Positions 51,989 through 61,530 of a stretch of DNA of 64,000 bases are shown piece after piece. The DNA is from Streptomyces roseolus (lineage in GTDB: Bacteria > Actinomycetota > Actinomycetes > Streptomycetales > Streptomycetaceae): positions 62,001 through 126,000 of the forward strand of contig NZ_BMTV01000004.1 of NCBI RefSeq assembly GCF_014649855.1, given 5' to 3'. The number at the start of each line of letters is the position of its first letter. The stretch's first letter is position 1. The position numbers were made by a program, and so were the translations under genes. The notes beneath the pieces are model-generated. The model made no database searches. It was not told the DNA's origin and saw nothing but the letters and a program-made list of their open reading frames with translations.

Positions 51989-53491
51989 TCAGTGGTTGCG
52001 CGGGAAGCCCAGGTCGACGCCGGCGGGGGCGTCGGCCGGGTCGGGCCAGCGGGTGGTGACGACCTTGCCGCGGGTGTAGAAGTGCACGCCGTCGTTGCCG
52101 TAGATGTGGTGGTCGCCGAAGAGCGAGTCCTTCCAGCCGCCGAAGGAGTGGTAGCCGACCGGCACCGGGATCGGCACGTTGACGCCGACCATGCCGGCCT
52201 CGACCTCCAGCTGGAAGCGGCGGGCGGCGCCGCCGTCGCGGGTGAAGATCGCGGTGCCGTTGCCGAACGGCGAGGCGTTGATGAGGGCGAGTCCCTCCTC
52301 GTAGGTCTCGGCGCGCAGCACGCAGAGGACCGGGCCGAAGATCTCGTCCTGGTAGGCCTTGGCGGTGGTGGGCACGTGGTCGAGGAGGGAGAGGCCGATC
52401 CAGTGGCCGTCCTCGTACCCCTCGACGGTGTATCCGGTGCCGTCGAGGACGACCCGGCAGCCCTCGGCCTCGGCGCCGTGCACGTAGGAGGCGACCTTGT
52501 CGCGGTGGACGGCCGTGATGAGCGGGCCCATCTCGGAGGAGGGGTCGGTGCCGGGACCGATCTTGATCTTCTCGGCGCGCTCGCGGATCTTCTCGACGAG
52601 CTCGTCGCCGATGGCGCCGACGGCGACGACCGCGGAGATCGCCATGCAGCGCTCGCCGGCGGAGCCGTACGCGGCGGAGACGGCGGCGTCGGCGGCGGCG
52701 TCGAGGTCGGCGTCCGGGAGGACCAGCATGTGGTTCTTGGCGCCGCCGAGCGCCTGGACGCGCTTGCCGTTGGCGGAGGCCGTGGTGTGGATGTGGCGGG
52801 CGATCGGGGTGGAGCCGACGAAGGAGACCGCGGCCACGTCCGGGTGCTCCAGGAGGCGGTCGACGGCCACCTTGTCGCCGTGCAGGACGTTGAAGACGCC
52901 GTCGGGGAGACCGGCCTCGGCGAGCAGCTCGGCGATCTTCAGGGACGGGGACGGGTCCTTCTCGCTCGGCTTGAGGACGAAGGTGTTGCCGGTCGCGATG
53001 GCGATCGGGAACATCCACATCGGCACCATGGCCGGGAAGTTGAAGGGCGTGATGCCGGCGACGACGCCGACGGGCTGGCGGATCGACGCCACGTCCACCC
53101 GGTTCGACACCTGGGTGGAGAGCTCGCCCTTGAGCTGGGTGGTGATGCCGCAGGCCAGGTCGACGATCTCCAGGCCGCGGGCGACCTCGCCGAGGGCGTC
53201 GGAGTGGACCTTGCCGTGCTCGGCGACGATCAGCTCGGCGATGGCGTCGCGGTTGGCGTCCAGCAGGGCGCGGAACGTGAACAGGATCGTGGTGCGCTGG
53301 GCCAGCGAGGAGGTGCCCCAGGTGGCGAAGGCGTCCTTCGCGGCGGCGACGGCCGCGTCGACCTCCTCCACCGAGGCGAGGGCGACCCGGGTGGTGACGG
53401 CACCGGTGGCCGGGTCGGTCACCGGGCCCCAGTTGCCCGAGGTGCCCTCGACGGTCTTGCCACCGATCCAGTGGTGGACGCTCTTCGTCAT
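51989..53491 (-). CDS. iolA: Methylmalonate-semialdehyde dehydrogenase (acylating)
   Basis: 500 aa aldehyde dehydrogenase. HWIGGKTVEGTSG at the start, the substrate-type signature FNFPAMVPMWMFPIAIATGN, catalytic Cys in GSAGERCMAISAVVAVG and PVPVGYHSFGGWKDSLFGD are diagnostic of MmsA/IolA. It converts malonate or methylmalonate semialdehyde to acyl-CoA. As the last gene of an iol set it performs the final step of inositol breakdown; valine catabolism is the alternative. Confidence 0.93.
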   Translation of the reverse strand: MTKSVHHWIGGKTVEGTSGNWGPVTDPATGAVTTRVALASVEEVDAAVAAAKDAFATWGTSSLAQRTTILFTFRALLDANRDAIAELIVAEHGKVHSDALGEVARGLEIVDLACGITTQLKGELSTQVSNRVDVASIRQPVGVVAGITPFNFPAMVPMWMFPIAIATGNTFVLKPSEKDPSPSLKIAELLAEAGLPDGVFNVLHGDKVAVDRLLEHPDVAAVSFVGSTPIARHIHTTASANGKRVQALGGAKNHMLVLPDADLDAAADAAVSAAYGSAGERCMAISAVVAVGAIGDELVEKIRERAEKIKIGPGTDPSSEMGPLITAVHRDKVASYVHGAEAEGCRVVLDGTGYTVEGYEDGHWIGLSLLDHVPTTAKAYQDEIFGPVLCVLRAETYEEGLALINASPFGNGTAIFTRDGGAARRFQLEVEAGMVGVNVPIPVPVGYHSFGGWKDSLFGDHHIYGNDGVHFYTRGKVVTTRWPDPADAPAGVDLGFPRNH

Positions 53492-53532
53492 GACGAGTTA
53501 CTCCTTCAGAGCCTTCGGTGCCTTCGGTGCCT

Positions 53533-55389
53533 TCAGAGACGGCGGCGTCGGGCGGTGACGTGCCGGTCGTACTCCTCGCGGGCCTTGACCGCCGACGGGC
53601 GGGTCGAGATCTCGGCCACGGGCACATCCCACCACGCCTGGGCCGGGGGCGGGCCCGACACACTGTCTGCCGTTTCGGTCTCGATGTAGACACATGTGGG
53701 ATCCGTGGCGGCCCGGGCGTCGGCGAGGGCTTCTCGCAGGTCACCGATGGTGCGGGGGCGTAGGACGCGCATCCCGAGGGAGGCGGCGTTGGCCCCGAGG
53801 TCGACGGGGAGCGGGGGGCCGGTGAAGCTTCCGTCCTCGGCGCGGAGGCGGTAGTCGGTGCCGTACCGCTCGGCGCCGACCGCCTCGGAGAGGCCGCCGA
53901 TGGAGGCGTAGCCGTGGTTCTGGAGCAGGACCAGCTTCAGCGGGAGCCGTTCCTGCACGGCGGTGACGATCTCGGTGGGATTCATCAGGTACGTGCCGTC
54001 GCCGACGAGCGCCCAGACGGGTCGGCCGGGGGCGGCGAGCAGGACGCCGATCGCGGCGGGGATCTCGTAGCCCATGCAGGAGTAGCCGTACTCGACGTGG
54101 TACTGGTCGCGGGAGCGGGTGCGCCAGAGCTTGTGGAGGTCGCCGGGGAGGGAGCCGGCGGCGTTGATCAGGATGTCGGTGGTGTCGCACAGGGTGTCGA
54201 GGACGCCGAGGACCTGGGCCTGGGTGGGGCGGGCGGCTTCGTCGGGGACGGCGTGGGCGGCGGTGACGCGGGCTTCCCAGGCGGCCTTGGCGGCGGCCCA
54301 GGTCACCGGCCGGGCCGGAGCGTCGCCGAGGGCCCCGGTGAGGGCGGCGAGGCCTTCGCGGGCGTCGGCGACGAGCGGCAGCGGGGCGGCCTGCTTGTGG
54401 GCGTCGAAGCCGGTGACGTTGAGGTTGAGGAAGCGGGCGTCGGGGGCGAAGAGGGTGCCGGAGGCGGTGGTGAAGTCGGTGTAGCGGGTGCCGACGCCGA
54501 TGACCAGGTCGGCGGCGCGGGCCAGGTCGTTCGCGGTGGCGGTGCCGGTGTGGCCGAGGCCGCCGACCTCGCACGGGTGGTCGTGCGGGAGCGCGCCCTT
54601 GCCGGCCTGGGTGGTGGCGACGGGCAGCCCCGCCCGTTCGGCGAAGGCCCGCAGCGCGTCCTCGGCGGCACTGTGGCGGACCCCGCCGCCGGCGACGACC
54701 AGCGGGCGGGCGGCCTCGCGCACCGCCCGCGCGGCGGCGTCGAGTTCGGCCCGGTCGGGGCGGGTCCTGCGGATCCGCCAGGTCCGCTCGGCGAAGAACT
54801 CCTCGGGCCAGTCGTACGCCTCCGCCTGCACGTCCTGCGGGAGGGCGAGGGTGACGGCGCCGGTGGCGGCCGGGTCGCTGAGGACCCGCATGGCTTCGAG
54901 GGCGGCCGGGACCAGGGCTTCGGGGCGGACGATCCGGTCGAAGGAGCGGGAGACGGGCCGCAGGCAGTCGTTGACGGAGACGTCGCCGGCGCCCGGCACC
55001 TGGAGCTGCTGGAGGACGGGGTCGGCGGGGCGGGTGGCGAAGGTGTCGCCCGGCAGGAGCAGGACCGGGAGGTGGTTGACGGTGGCGAGGGCGGCGCCGG
55101 TGACGAGGTTGGTGGCGCCGGGGCCGATGGAGGTGGTGACGGCGTGCGCGGAGAGCCGGTTCCGCTGGCGGGCGTAGCCGACGGCGGCGTGCACCATGGC
55201 CTGCTCGTTGCGGCCCTGGTGGAAGGGCATGCCGTCTTCCTCGATCAGCGCCTGGCCGACCCCGGCGACGTTGCCGTGTCCGAAGATGCCCCAGGTGGCG
55301 GCGATCAGCCGGTGCCGTTCGCCGTCGCGTTCGGTGTACTGGGCGGCGAGGAAGCGGACGAGGGCCTGGGCCACGGTGAGGCGCCTCAT
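53533..55389 (-). CDS. iolD: 3D-(3,5/4)-trihydroxycyclohexane-1,2-dione hydrolase
   Basis: 618 aa ThDP enzyme. The conserved catalytic Glu lies in HQGRNEQAMVHAAVGYARQ, the ThDP/Mg motif is GDGTYLMNPTEIVTAV and the diagnostic VEYGYSCMGYEIPAAIGV is present. It opens the inositol-derived ring. The gene overlaps iolB upstream (ATGA) and precedes iolA. Confidence 0.95.
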   Translation of the reverse strand: MRRLTVAQALVRFLAAQYTERDGERHRLIAATWGIFGHGNVAGVGQALIEEDGMPFHQGRNEQAMVHAAVGYARQRNRLSAHAVTTSIGPGATNLVTGAALATVNHLPVLLLPGDTFATRPADPVLQQLQVPGAGDVSVNDCLRPVSRSFDRIVRPEALVPAALEAMRVLSDPAATGAVTLALPQDVQAEAYDWPEEFFAERTWRIRRTRPDRAELDAAARAVREAARPLVVAGGGVRHSAAEDALRAFAERAGLPVATTQAGKGALPHDHPCEVGGLGHTGTATANDLARAADLVIGVGTRYTDFTTASGTLFAPDARFLNLNVTGFDAHKQAAPLPLVADAREGLAALTGALGDAPARPVTWAAAKAAWEARVTAAHAVPDEAARPTQAQVLGVLDTLCDTTDILINAAGSLPGDLHKLWRTRSRDQYHVEYGYSCMGYEIPAAIGVLLAAPGRPVWALVGDGTYLMNPTEIVTAVQERLPLKLVLLQNHGYASIGGLSEAVGAERYGTDYRLRAEDGSFTGPPLPVDLGANAASLGMRVLRPRTIGDLREALADARAATDPTCVYIETETADSVSGPPPAQAWWDVPVAEISTRPSAVKAREEYDRHVTARRRRL

Positions 55390-56231
55390 GTGTATCCCTC
55401 CGTGTGGTCCGGGTGGAAGCTGATCTTCCACTCCCGTTCGGTTCCGGGTCCGGCCATGACGTTGAGGTAGTAGAGGTCGTGGCCGGGCTGGGCGATCGAG
55501 GGGCCGTGCCAGCCGTCGGGGACGAGGACGGCGTCGCCGTGCCGGACCTCGGCGAGGAGGTCGGCGCCGCCGGGACGGGAGGGCGAGATCCGCTGGTAGG
55601 CGTAGCCGCGCGGGTCCTCGATCTCGTAGTAGTAGATCTCCTCCAGGACGGATTCGGTCCCGGGGCGGTGCTCGTCGTGCTTGTGCGGCGGGTAGGAGGA
55701 CCAGTGGCCGCCCGGGGTGATCACCTCGACGGCGATCAGCCGGTCGCAGGGGAAGGCGTCGGCCGTGGCGAAGTTCCGCACGCGGCGGGCGCGGTCGCCG
55801 GTTCCCCGGTCCTCGACGGGGACCTCCGGCGCGGGGCCGTAGCGGGCGGGGAGTCGTCGCTCGCAGTTCGCTCCTGCCAAAGCGAAGCGGCCTCCCGCGC
55901 CGGAGGAGATCTGGGCGTGGGCGTCGCGCGGTACATAGACGAAGTCGGACACGGCGGCGAACACGCTTGTCCGGCCCACGAGTTCGAAAATCTCCCCGTC
56001 GACGCGCACGGTACAGGCCCCGGCGAGGGGAAGCACCACCCATTCGGCATCCGCGCTGTCGAAGGTGTGTTCCGCCCCGGGCGGCAGGTCGAGGATCCGG
56101 AGCGCGGAACGGCTCCATCCGGCGGTCCCGGGGTCGATGTCGAGGCGGTACGGCCCCCGGGCGGCGGCCCCCGCGGGGAGGTGGAGGCGGTGCGGTCGGG
56201 GCGCGGGGCGCGGGCTCTCGGGAGGGGTCAT
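55386..56231 (-). CDS. iolB: 5-deoxy-glucuronate isomerase
   Basis: 281 aa cupin protein. The metal-binding HKHDEH-type motif appears as YPPHKHDEHRPGTESVLEEIYYYEI, followed by DAVLVPDGWHGPSIAQPGHDLYYLNVMAGP, both diagnostic of IolB. It isomerises 5-deoxyglucuronate in inositol catabolism. Confidence 0.95.
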   Translation of the reverse strand: MTPPESPRPAPRPHRLHLPAGAAARGPYRLDIDPGTAGWSRSALRILDLPPGAEHTFDSADAEWVVLPLAGACTVRVDGEIFELVGRTSVFAAVSDFVYVPRDAHAQISSGAGGRFALAGANCERRLPARYGPAPEVPVEDRGTGDRARRVRNFATADAFPCDRLIAVEVITPGGHWSSYPPHKHDEHRPGTESVLEEIYYYEIEDPRGYAYQRISPSRPGGADLLAEVRHGDAVLVPDGWHGPSIAQPGHDLYYLNVMAGPGTEREWKISFHPDHTEGYT

Positions 56232-56283
56232 GTGCGGGGGTCCTCGGTGCGGAGGAGGCGGGTGCGGGGGTCGCGCGCGGCGG

Positions 56284-57306
56284 TCACCGGCGCGGGCCTT
56301 CCGGCGGGAGGGTGCCCGAGCCCGCGGCGAGGGCGCGGTCGATCTCGGCGGCGTCCGGCATCGCGGGGGCGCAGCCGAGGCGGCCGGCGACGACGGAGCC
56401 CGCGGCGGCGGCCCGGCGCAGGGTCTCCTCCAGGGGAAGGCCGGCGAGGAGGCCGTCGACGAGGGCGCCGCCGAAGGCGTCGCCGGCGCCGAGGCCGTTG
56501 ACGACCTCGACCGGCAGGGGCGGGACGGCGGCGCGCCGACCGTCGGCGGCGAGGGCGAGGACGCCCTCGGGGCCGCGTTTGACGACGGCGAGCCGGACGG
56601 CGGCGGGACCGTCGGCCCGGCCGGGGGCGAGGAGGCGGAGGAGGGCGCGGGCGGCGGCCTCCGGGTCGCGCTCCCCGGTGGCGACCTCGCACTCCTCGGC
56701 GTTGCCGACGGCGACGGTGGCGTGCCGCAGCGCCTCGGTGTAGTGGGGGCGGGCGGTGGCCGGGTCGGGCCAGAAGGCGGGGCGCCAGTCGAGGTCCAGG
56801 ACGGTGGGGGCGCGGCCGGAGCGGGCCCGCAGGGCGGCGAGGGTGGCGGAGCGGCTGGGTTCCTCGCCGAGGCCGGTGCCGGTGGCCCACAGGACGCGCG
56901 CGGCGCGGATCGCGTCGAGGTCCAGCTCGTGGGGGTGGATCTCCAGGTCGGGGGCCTTGGGGCGGCGGTAGAAGGTGAGCGGGAAGTCGTCGGGCGGGAA
57001 GAGGGCGCAGAAGGTGACGGGGGTGGGGTGCTCGGGCACCTCGGTGACCCAGCGGCCGTCCACCCCGAACTCCTTCAGCTCGCGCCGGAGGTAGCTGCCG
57101 AAGGCGTCGGCGCCGGTGCGGCTGACGAGGGCGGTGCGGCGGCCGAGGCGGGCGGCGGCGACGGCCACGTTGGCCGGGGAGCCGCCGAGGAAGCGGCGGA
57201 AGGTCTCGACCCGGTCGAGTCCGACGCCGCTCTGGAGCGGATACAGGTCGACGCCGAGCCGCCCCATGGTGATCAGGTCGTACGGCTCCGACTCCACCCG
57301 TGCCAC
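56284..57306 (-). CDS. iolC: 5-dehydro-2-deoxygluconokinase
   Basis: 340 aa PfkB-type kinase. DLITMGRLGVDLYPLQSGVGL at the start is the IolC signature. The ATP site and catalytic base are in VVNGLGAGDAFGGALVDGLL. The GTG start at 57306 or one three codons later is preceded by GAGAG. It phosphorylates the IolB product. The aldolase gene often found next to it is not present here. Confidence 0.93.
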   Translation of the reverse strand: MARVESEPYDLITMGRLGVDLYPLQSGVGLDRVETFRRFLGGSPANVAVAAARLGRRTALVSRTGADAFGSYLRRELKEFGVDGRWVTEVPEHPTPVTFCALFPPDDFPLTFYRRPKAPDLEIHPHELDLDAIRAARVLWATGTGLGEEPSRSATLAALRARSGRAPTVLDLDWRPAFWPDPATARPHYTEALRHATVAVGNAEECEVATGERDPEAAARALLRLLAPGRADGPAAVRLAVVKRGPEGVLALAADGRRAAVPPLPVEVVNGLGAGDAFGGALVDGLLAGLPLEETLRRAAAAGSVVAGRLGCAPAMPDAAEIDRALAAGSGTLPPEGPRR

Positions 57307-57363
57307 CTCTCGACTCCCGCGCCCCTCCCAGGTCTAACCGCCGCCCCGGGGCGTGTCAACGAC

Positions 57364-57375
57364 ATGTCCGGACAT
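57364..57375. promoter_or_regulatory. Palindromic operator between divergent iol genes
   Basis: ATGTCCGGACAT is a perfect palindrome in the 137-bp gap between iolC and the divergent isomerase gene, with TCGGACGTCC next to it. It is a likely site for a GntR- or LacI-type iol repressor, which is not encoded in this window. Confidence 0.65.
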
Positions 57376-57443
57376 TCGGACGTCCTTCGGCAGGTCGGGC
57401 GGCTGTCTTGACGCTGGTCCGGGGCGCGGTCAAGGTGGCTGGC

Positions 57444-58361
57444 ATGACGAAGCCGTCGCCGTCGCCGTCGCCCTCCCGCATCCGGATCGGATCCGCCCCG
57501 GACTCCTGGGGGGTGTGGTTCCCCGACGATCCCCGTCAGGTCCCGTGGCAGCGGTTCCTCGACGAGGTGGCGGGGGCCGGTTACGAGTGGATCGAGCTGG
57601 GGCCGTACGGCTATCTGCCCACCGATCCGGCGCTGCTCGCCGAGGAGACCTCCCGGCGCGGACTGAGGGTGTCGGCGGGCACGGTCTTCACCGGGCTGCA
57701 CCACGGGCCCGCGGTGTGGGAGCGGACCTGGGCGCACGTCGCGGAGAACGCGGCCCTGGCGCAGGCCGTGGGCGCCGGGCACCTGGTGGTGATCCCCTCC
57801 TTCTGGCGGGACGACAAGAGCGGCGAGGTCCTGGAGGACCGGGTGCTGACGCCGGAGCAGTGGCGGCAGCTGACCACGCTGACCGAGCGGCTGGGCCGGG
57901 AGGTGCGGGAGCGGTACGGGCTGCGGATCGTGGTCCATCCGCACGCCGACACCCATCTCGACGACGAGGAGAGCGTGACCCGCTTCCTCGACGCCACCGA
58001 CCCGGAGGCGGTGGCGCTCTGTCTGGACACCGGGCACTACGCGTACGCGGGCGGGGACAGCGTCAAGCTGATCGAGACCTACGGGGAGCGCATCGGCTAC
58101 CTCCACCTGAAGCAGGTGGATCCGGCGGTGCTCGCGGAGGTGCGGGCCGAGGAGCTGCCGTTCGGCCCGGCGGTGGCGCGGGGCGTGATGTGCGAGCCGC
58201 CGGCCGGGGTGCCGGCCCTGGAGCCGGTCCTGGCGGCCGCGGCGGCGCTGGGCACGGAGCTCTTCGCCATCGTGGAACAGGACATGTACCCGTGCGAGCC
58301 GGACGCCCCCTTCCCGATCGCCCTGCGCACCCGCGGCTACCTCCGCTCCTGCGGGGTGTGA
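57444..58361 (+). CDS. IolE/IolI-like sugar phosphate isomerase/epimerase
   Basis: 305 aa AP-endonuclease-2-type TIM barrel. GSAPDSWGVWFPDDP at the start, GYEWIELGPYGYLP, VVHPHADTHLDDEE, CLDTGHYAYAGG and YLHLKQVDP supply the metal ligands. In iol clusters this family covers 2-keto-myo-inositol dehydratase (IolE) and inosose isomerase (IolI). It is divergently transcribed from iolC through a shared operator. Confidence 0.88.
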   Translation: MTKPSPSPSPSRIRIGSAPDSWGVWFPDDPRQVPWQRFLDEVAGAGYEWIELGPYGYLPTDPALLAEETSRRGLRVSAGTVFTGLHHGPAVWERTWAHVAENAALAQAVGAGHLVVIPSFWRDDKSGEVLEDRVLTPEQWRQLTTLTERLGREVRERYGLRIVVHPHADTHLDDEESVTRFLDATDPEAVALCLDTGHYAYAGGDSVKLIETYGERIGYLHLKQVDPAVLAEVRAEELPFGPAVARGVMCEPPAGVPALEPVLAAAAALGTELFAIVEQDMYPCEPDAPFPIALRTRGYLRSCGV

Positions 58362-58635
58362 CCGGGGCGCTCCCGCGGGTGTGACCGGGGGCGACCGCAC
58401 GCGGACGCGCCGCCGTGACCGTGCGTCGCTTCCGTCACGGCCGTCGCTCCTCCGTCACGGATGTCCCGGTTTCGCGGGTTCCGTGTCACAGGCGCTCGAC
58501 AGCCGCGGCGGTCCCGTCCGGAAGGGGCGTACACCGGGCACAGGATCGGTGATCACCGACGCCACCGCCCGCAGCGCCCCCGAACGGCACCCCCCGCCAC
58601 CGCTGCGCGGTACGGGGCGTGAGGGAGGTACAGGC

Positions 58636-58833
58636 ATGACGGACAGAAGCCTCTGGTCGTACAAGGACATCGCCGCGCACATCCGGGTCCAGCCCGACAC
58701 GGTCCGTTCCTATCGGAAGCACGGGCTGCTGCCGCCGCCCGACCGCGTGGAGTCCGGCAAGCCCTTCTGGTACGCGGACACCGTCCGGGCCTGGGTCGCC
58801 AGTCGCCCCGGCAACCGGGCCCGCCGCGACTGA
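58636..58833 (+). CDS. Small AlpA/MerR-like HTH protein
   Basis: 65 aa with GAGGGAGGT upstream. WSYKDIAAHIRVQPDTVRSYRKHGLLPPPD is a MerR/excisionase-type HTH, and SGKPFWYADTVRAWVASRPG a typical ending. Stand-alone copies occur throughout Streptomyces; no integrase is next to it. The target is unknown. Confidence 0.75.
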   Translation: MTDRSLWSYKDIAAHIRVQPDTVRSYRKHGLLPPPDRVESGKPFWYADTVRAWVASRPGNRARRD

Positions 58834-58856
58834 TCGCGTCCGCCCGGCCCGTGCGC

Positions 58857-58890
58857 GGCGCCGGCCCCGGTGGAAGCCGGGGCCGGCGCC
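58857..58890. terminator. Terminator hairpin
   Basis: GGCGCCGGCCCCGG pairs perfectly with CCGGGGCCGGCGCC around TGGAAG, between the convergent HTH and antiporter genes. Confidence 0.85.
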
Positions 58891-58970
58891 GCGCCGCGTC
58901 CCGGCCCGTCCCCGCCTCGGGCACCCGGCGCCGACGGGCGTCTTCGGCGGGGTCCCGGCCGGCGCGGCGG

Positions 58971-60203
58971 TCACCACGTCTCCGACGCCCCGCCGGCCCT
59001 CTCCCCCTCTCCCCCCTCCCCCTCCTCCGGCGTCCGGTCCCGGCCCCTCCGCACCTTCAGCGCGAGCAGCGGGAAGACCAGGACGGAGACCATCGCGGCG
59101 CCCACGAGGGCCGCCGCCTCGCCCGCCGACAGCGCCTCGTCGTCCAGGCCGATGGTGGTGATGGCGACGACCAGCGGCAGCGCGGTGGAGCCGTACAGGA
59201 CCAGCGCGCCCCGGTCCTTCCGGTCGAGGTCGCGCGGGGCGAGGAACCACATCGGGCCGCCGCGCACCACCAGGAAGAGCAGCAGGAAGACCGGCAGGAG
59301 GAGGAGCGCCCGGCCGCCGGAGAGCAGCGAGTCCAGGTCGAACTCGAGACCGGTGACGACGAAGAAGACCGGCACGAGGAAGCCGAAGCCGACGCCCTCG
59401 ACCTTCTCCAGGATCTCCGGCCCGGCCTCGGGCGCGGCCCCGGTGAGGACGAGCCGGGTGATGAGCCCGGCGGCGAACGCGCCGAGCAGGACGTCGAGGC
59501 CGAGCGCCGTCGACGCCCCGAGCATCAGCGCGAGGAGCAGGAAGACGAAGCGGACCGCGAACTGGCCGCTGGTGTGCAGGGTCTTGGCGATGACGGCGGC
59601 GAACCACGGCGGGCGGGGCCGCAGCGCCCAGTGGACGGCGGCCGCGGTGAGCGCGGCGAAGACCGCGAGGAGCACGGCGGAGCGGGCCGCGGTCCGCCCG
59701 CTGAGCAGCAGCGCCATGGCGATGATCGGCCCGAACTCGCCGACCGCGCCGAAGGCCATGACGACCGAGCCGAAGCGGCCGCGCAGCCCGCCGGAGTCCC
59801 GCAGGACGGGCAGGACGGTGCCGAGCGCGGTGCTGGTGAGGGCGACGCCGATGAAGACGCCGGTGGAGTAGCCACCGCCGAGCAGGACGCCGGCGGCGAG
59901 GCCGAGGGCGAGCGCGACGAGCCACGCCCACACCGAGCGCCTGAGGGTGTCGCCGCGGACCTTGCCGAACTCGATCTCGTACCCGGCGAGGAAGATCAGC
60001 ATGGTGAGGCCGAGCTCCGAGAGGCCGTCGATCAGCTCGTCGGAGTGGGCCCAGTCGAGGACGCCGGGGCCGATGACGATGCCGAGGAGGATCTCGAAGA
60101 CGGCGAGCGGCACGGGGGCGCGGCGTCCCACCCAGTACGCCAGCAGGGGCGCCAGGACGGCGATCACCATGATCAGGACGAGCGTGCTCCCCGAATGCGA
60201 CAT
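58971..60203 (-). CDS. Kef-type cation:proton antiporter
   Basis: 410 aa with about twelve hydrophobic segments. FEILLGIVIGPGVL and LAGYEIEFGKVRGDTL are CPA2 signatures, and the GEFGPIIAMALLLSG core helix is present. There is no C-terminal TrkA-N domain; the protein ends in a charged tail. It probably exchanges K+ or Na+ for protons. Its promoter region faces the prsW-like gene. Confidence 0.88.
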   Translation of the reverse strand: MSHSGSTLVLIMVIAVLAPLLAYWVGRRAPVPLAVFEILLGIVIGPGVLDWAHSDELIDGLSELGLTMLIFLAGYEIEFGKVRGDTLRRSVWAWLVALALGLAAGVLLGGGYSTGVFIGVALTSTALGTVLPVLRDSGGLRGRFGSVVMAFGAVGEFGPIIAMALLLSGRTAARSAVLLAVFAALTAAAVHWALRPRPPWFAAVIAKTLHTSGQFAVRFVFLLLALMLGASTALGLDVLLGAFAAGLITRLVLTGAAPEAGPEILEKVEGVGFGFLVPVFFVVTGLEFDLDSLLSGGRALLLLPVFLLLFLVVRGGPMWFLAPRDLDRKDRGALVLYGSTALPLVVAITTIGLDDEALSAGEAAALVGAAMVSVLVFPLLALKVRRGRDRTPEEGEGGEGERAGGASETW

Positions 60204-60267
60204 ATCGGGTATCTACCATAAGCTCCGGTCAGATGCCTTGTCGGCGGAGGGACTTGGAGGCCCACGG

Positions 60268-61236
60268 ATGGACGAGTACCGGCCCACGACCCAGCCCCCT
60301 CCCCCGCCTCCCGCCCCGCCCGGGCCCGCCGGGCCGCGCCCCGGTCTGTGGAAGCGGTGCCTGTGGGGCGGCCTGACCCTGTGGGCGCTGACGGCCGTGG
60401 TCACGTACGCCACCGCCAACACCACCCTGCTGCCCACCCTGATCCTGCTGGGCAGCTTCCTGGTCCCGGGCGTCTTCGTGCTGTGGGCGTACGAGCGGCA
60501 CGGCGGCGACCTCGGGCTCCCGGTGATCCTCGGCTGCTTCGTCACCGGCGGCGTCCTCGGGGTGCTCGGCGCCTCGGTCATGGAGTCCTACCTGCTCCAC
60601 CCGTCCCTGTGGATGTTCCTCGGGGTGGGGCTGATCGAGGAGGCCGTGAAGCTCGCCGCCCTGATGTTCGTGGTCCGCCGCCGGCCGCGGCTGCGCGGCC
60701 GGCGGGCCGGCCTGGTCCTCGGCGGGACGGTCGGCTTCGGCTTCGCCGCCTTCGAGAGCGCGGGGTACGCCTTCAACGCCGCCGTCACCATCGACGGCAT
60801 CGACCTGCGCTCCCTCCTGGAGACGGAGATCCTCCGCGGACTGCTCGCCCCCTTCGGGCACGGCCTGTGGACGGCCATCGCCGGCGCGGTGCTCTTCTCC
60901 TTCCGCCGCCCCGACGGCCGCTTCCGCCTCGCCGGCCCGGTCGTCGGCACCTACCTGGGCGTGGCGGTGCTGCACGCGCTCTGGGACTCGATGCACGGGA
61001 TCGCGCTCTGGCTCGTCCTCCGGCTGACCGCCACGGACCTGGACCGCTCGCTCTTCGCCCAGGGGTACCTCCCGGAGCCCACGGCCCGGCAGGAGCACCT
61101 CTTCACCCTCTTCTCGGTGGGCGGCCTGGTACTGGTGACACTGGTGGGACTGGCGTGGCTGCGCTCACTGGCGCGGCCCGATTCCCCGGCCGGCCGCGGG
61201 TCCGGCGGCGACACGACTGGATTTCATACCCCCTAG
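60268..61236 (+). CDS. PrsW-family intramembrane metalloprotease
   Basis: 322 aa, Pro-rich N-terminus then about eight helices. The conserved EE-K motif is GLIEEAVKLAALMF, followed by FGFAAFESAGYAF, APFGHGLWTAIAG and VLHALWDSMHG, supplying the Glu and His metal-site residues. PrsW proteases cut anti-sigma factors; the substrate here is unknown. Confidence 0.9.
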   Translation: MDEYRPTTQPPPPPPAPPGPAGPRPGLWKRCLWGGLTLWALTAVVTYATANTTLLPTLILLGSFLVPGVFVLWAYERHGGDLGLPVILGCFVTGGVLGVLGASVMESYLLHPSLWMFLGVGLIEEAVKLAALMFVVRRRPRLRGRRAGLVLGGTVGFGFAAFESAGYAFNAAVTIDGIDLRSLLETEILRGLLAPFGHGLWTAIAGAVLFSFRRPDGRFRLAGPVVGTYLGVAVLHALWDSMHGIALWLVLRLTATDLDRSLFAQGYLPEPTARQEHLFTLFSVGGLVLVTLVGLAWLRSLARPDSPAGRGSGGDTTGFHTP

Positions 61237-61242
61237 GGGTAT
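61226..61242. promoter_or_regulatory. CsoR copper-repressor box
   Basis: ATACCCCCTAGGGGTAT, a palindrome with the TACCC...GGGTA pattern of CsoR operators, 43 bp before copZ. CsoR releases the DNA on binding Cu(I). The csoR gene is not in the window. Confidence 0.85.
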
Positions 61243-61284
61243 AGGATCACGCACGTAAGGCCCCGAACCGAAGAGGAGAACGTC

Positions 61285-61509
61285 ATGGCCGCCGAGACGC
61301 AGACCGAGCTGACCACCGTCTACCAGGTCAAGGGCATGACCTGCGGCCACTGCGAGGGCGCCGTCTCCGGCGAGATCTCCGCGATCCCCGGGGTCTCCTC
61401 CGTCACGGCCGTCGCCAAGACCGGCGAGGTCACCGTGGTCTCCGCCGCCCCGCTCGACCGCGAGGCCGTCGCCGCCGCCGTCGACGAGGCCGGCTACGAG
61501 CTGGTCTGA
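61285..61509 (+). CDS. copZ: CopZ copper chaperone
   Basis: 74 aa heavy-metal-associated domain with the Cu(I) motif GMTCGHC and start AAGAGGAGAA. It carries Cu(I) to the ATPase encoded downstream. It lies directly behind the CsoR box and is followed by a hairpin that may make it more abundant than the ATPase. Confidence 0.95.
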   Translation: MAAETQTELTTVYQVKGMTCGHCEGAVSGEISAIPGVSSVTAVAKTGEVTVVSAAPLDREAVAAAVDEAGYELV

Positions 61510-61530
61510 CCACGCGCCGCACCGCCGTCC

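Noticed and set aside
53533..55389. ThDP enzyme as the missing arsonopyruvate decarboxylase
   Set aside because: Its motifs and iolB/iolA overlap identify it as IolD, 30 kb away from the arsenic operon.
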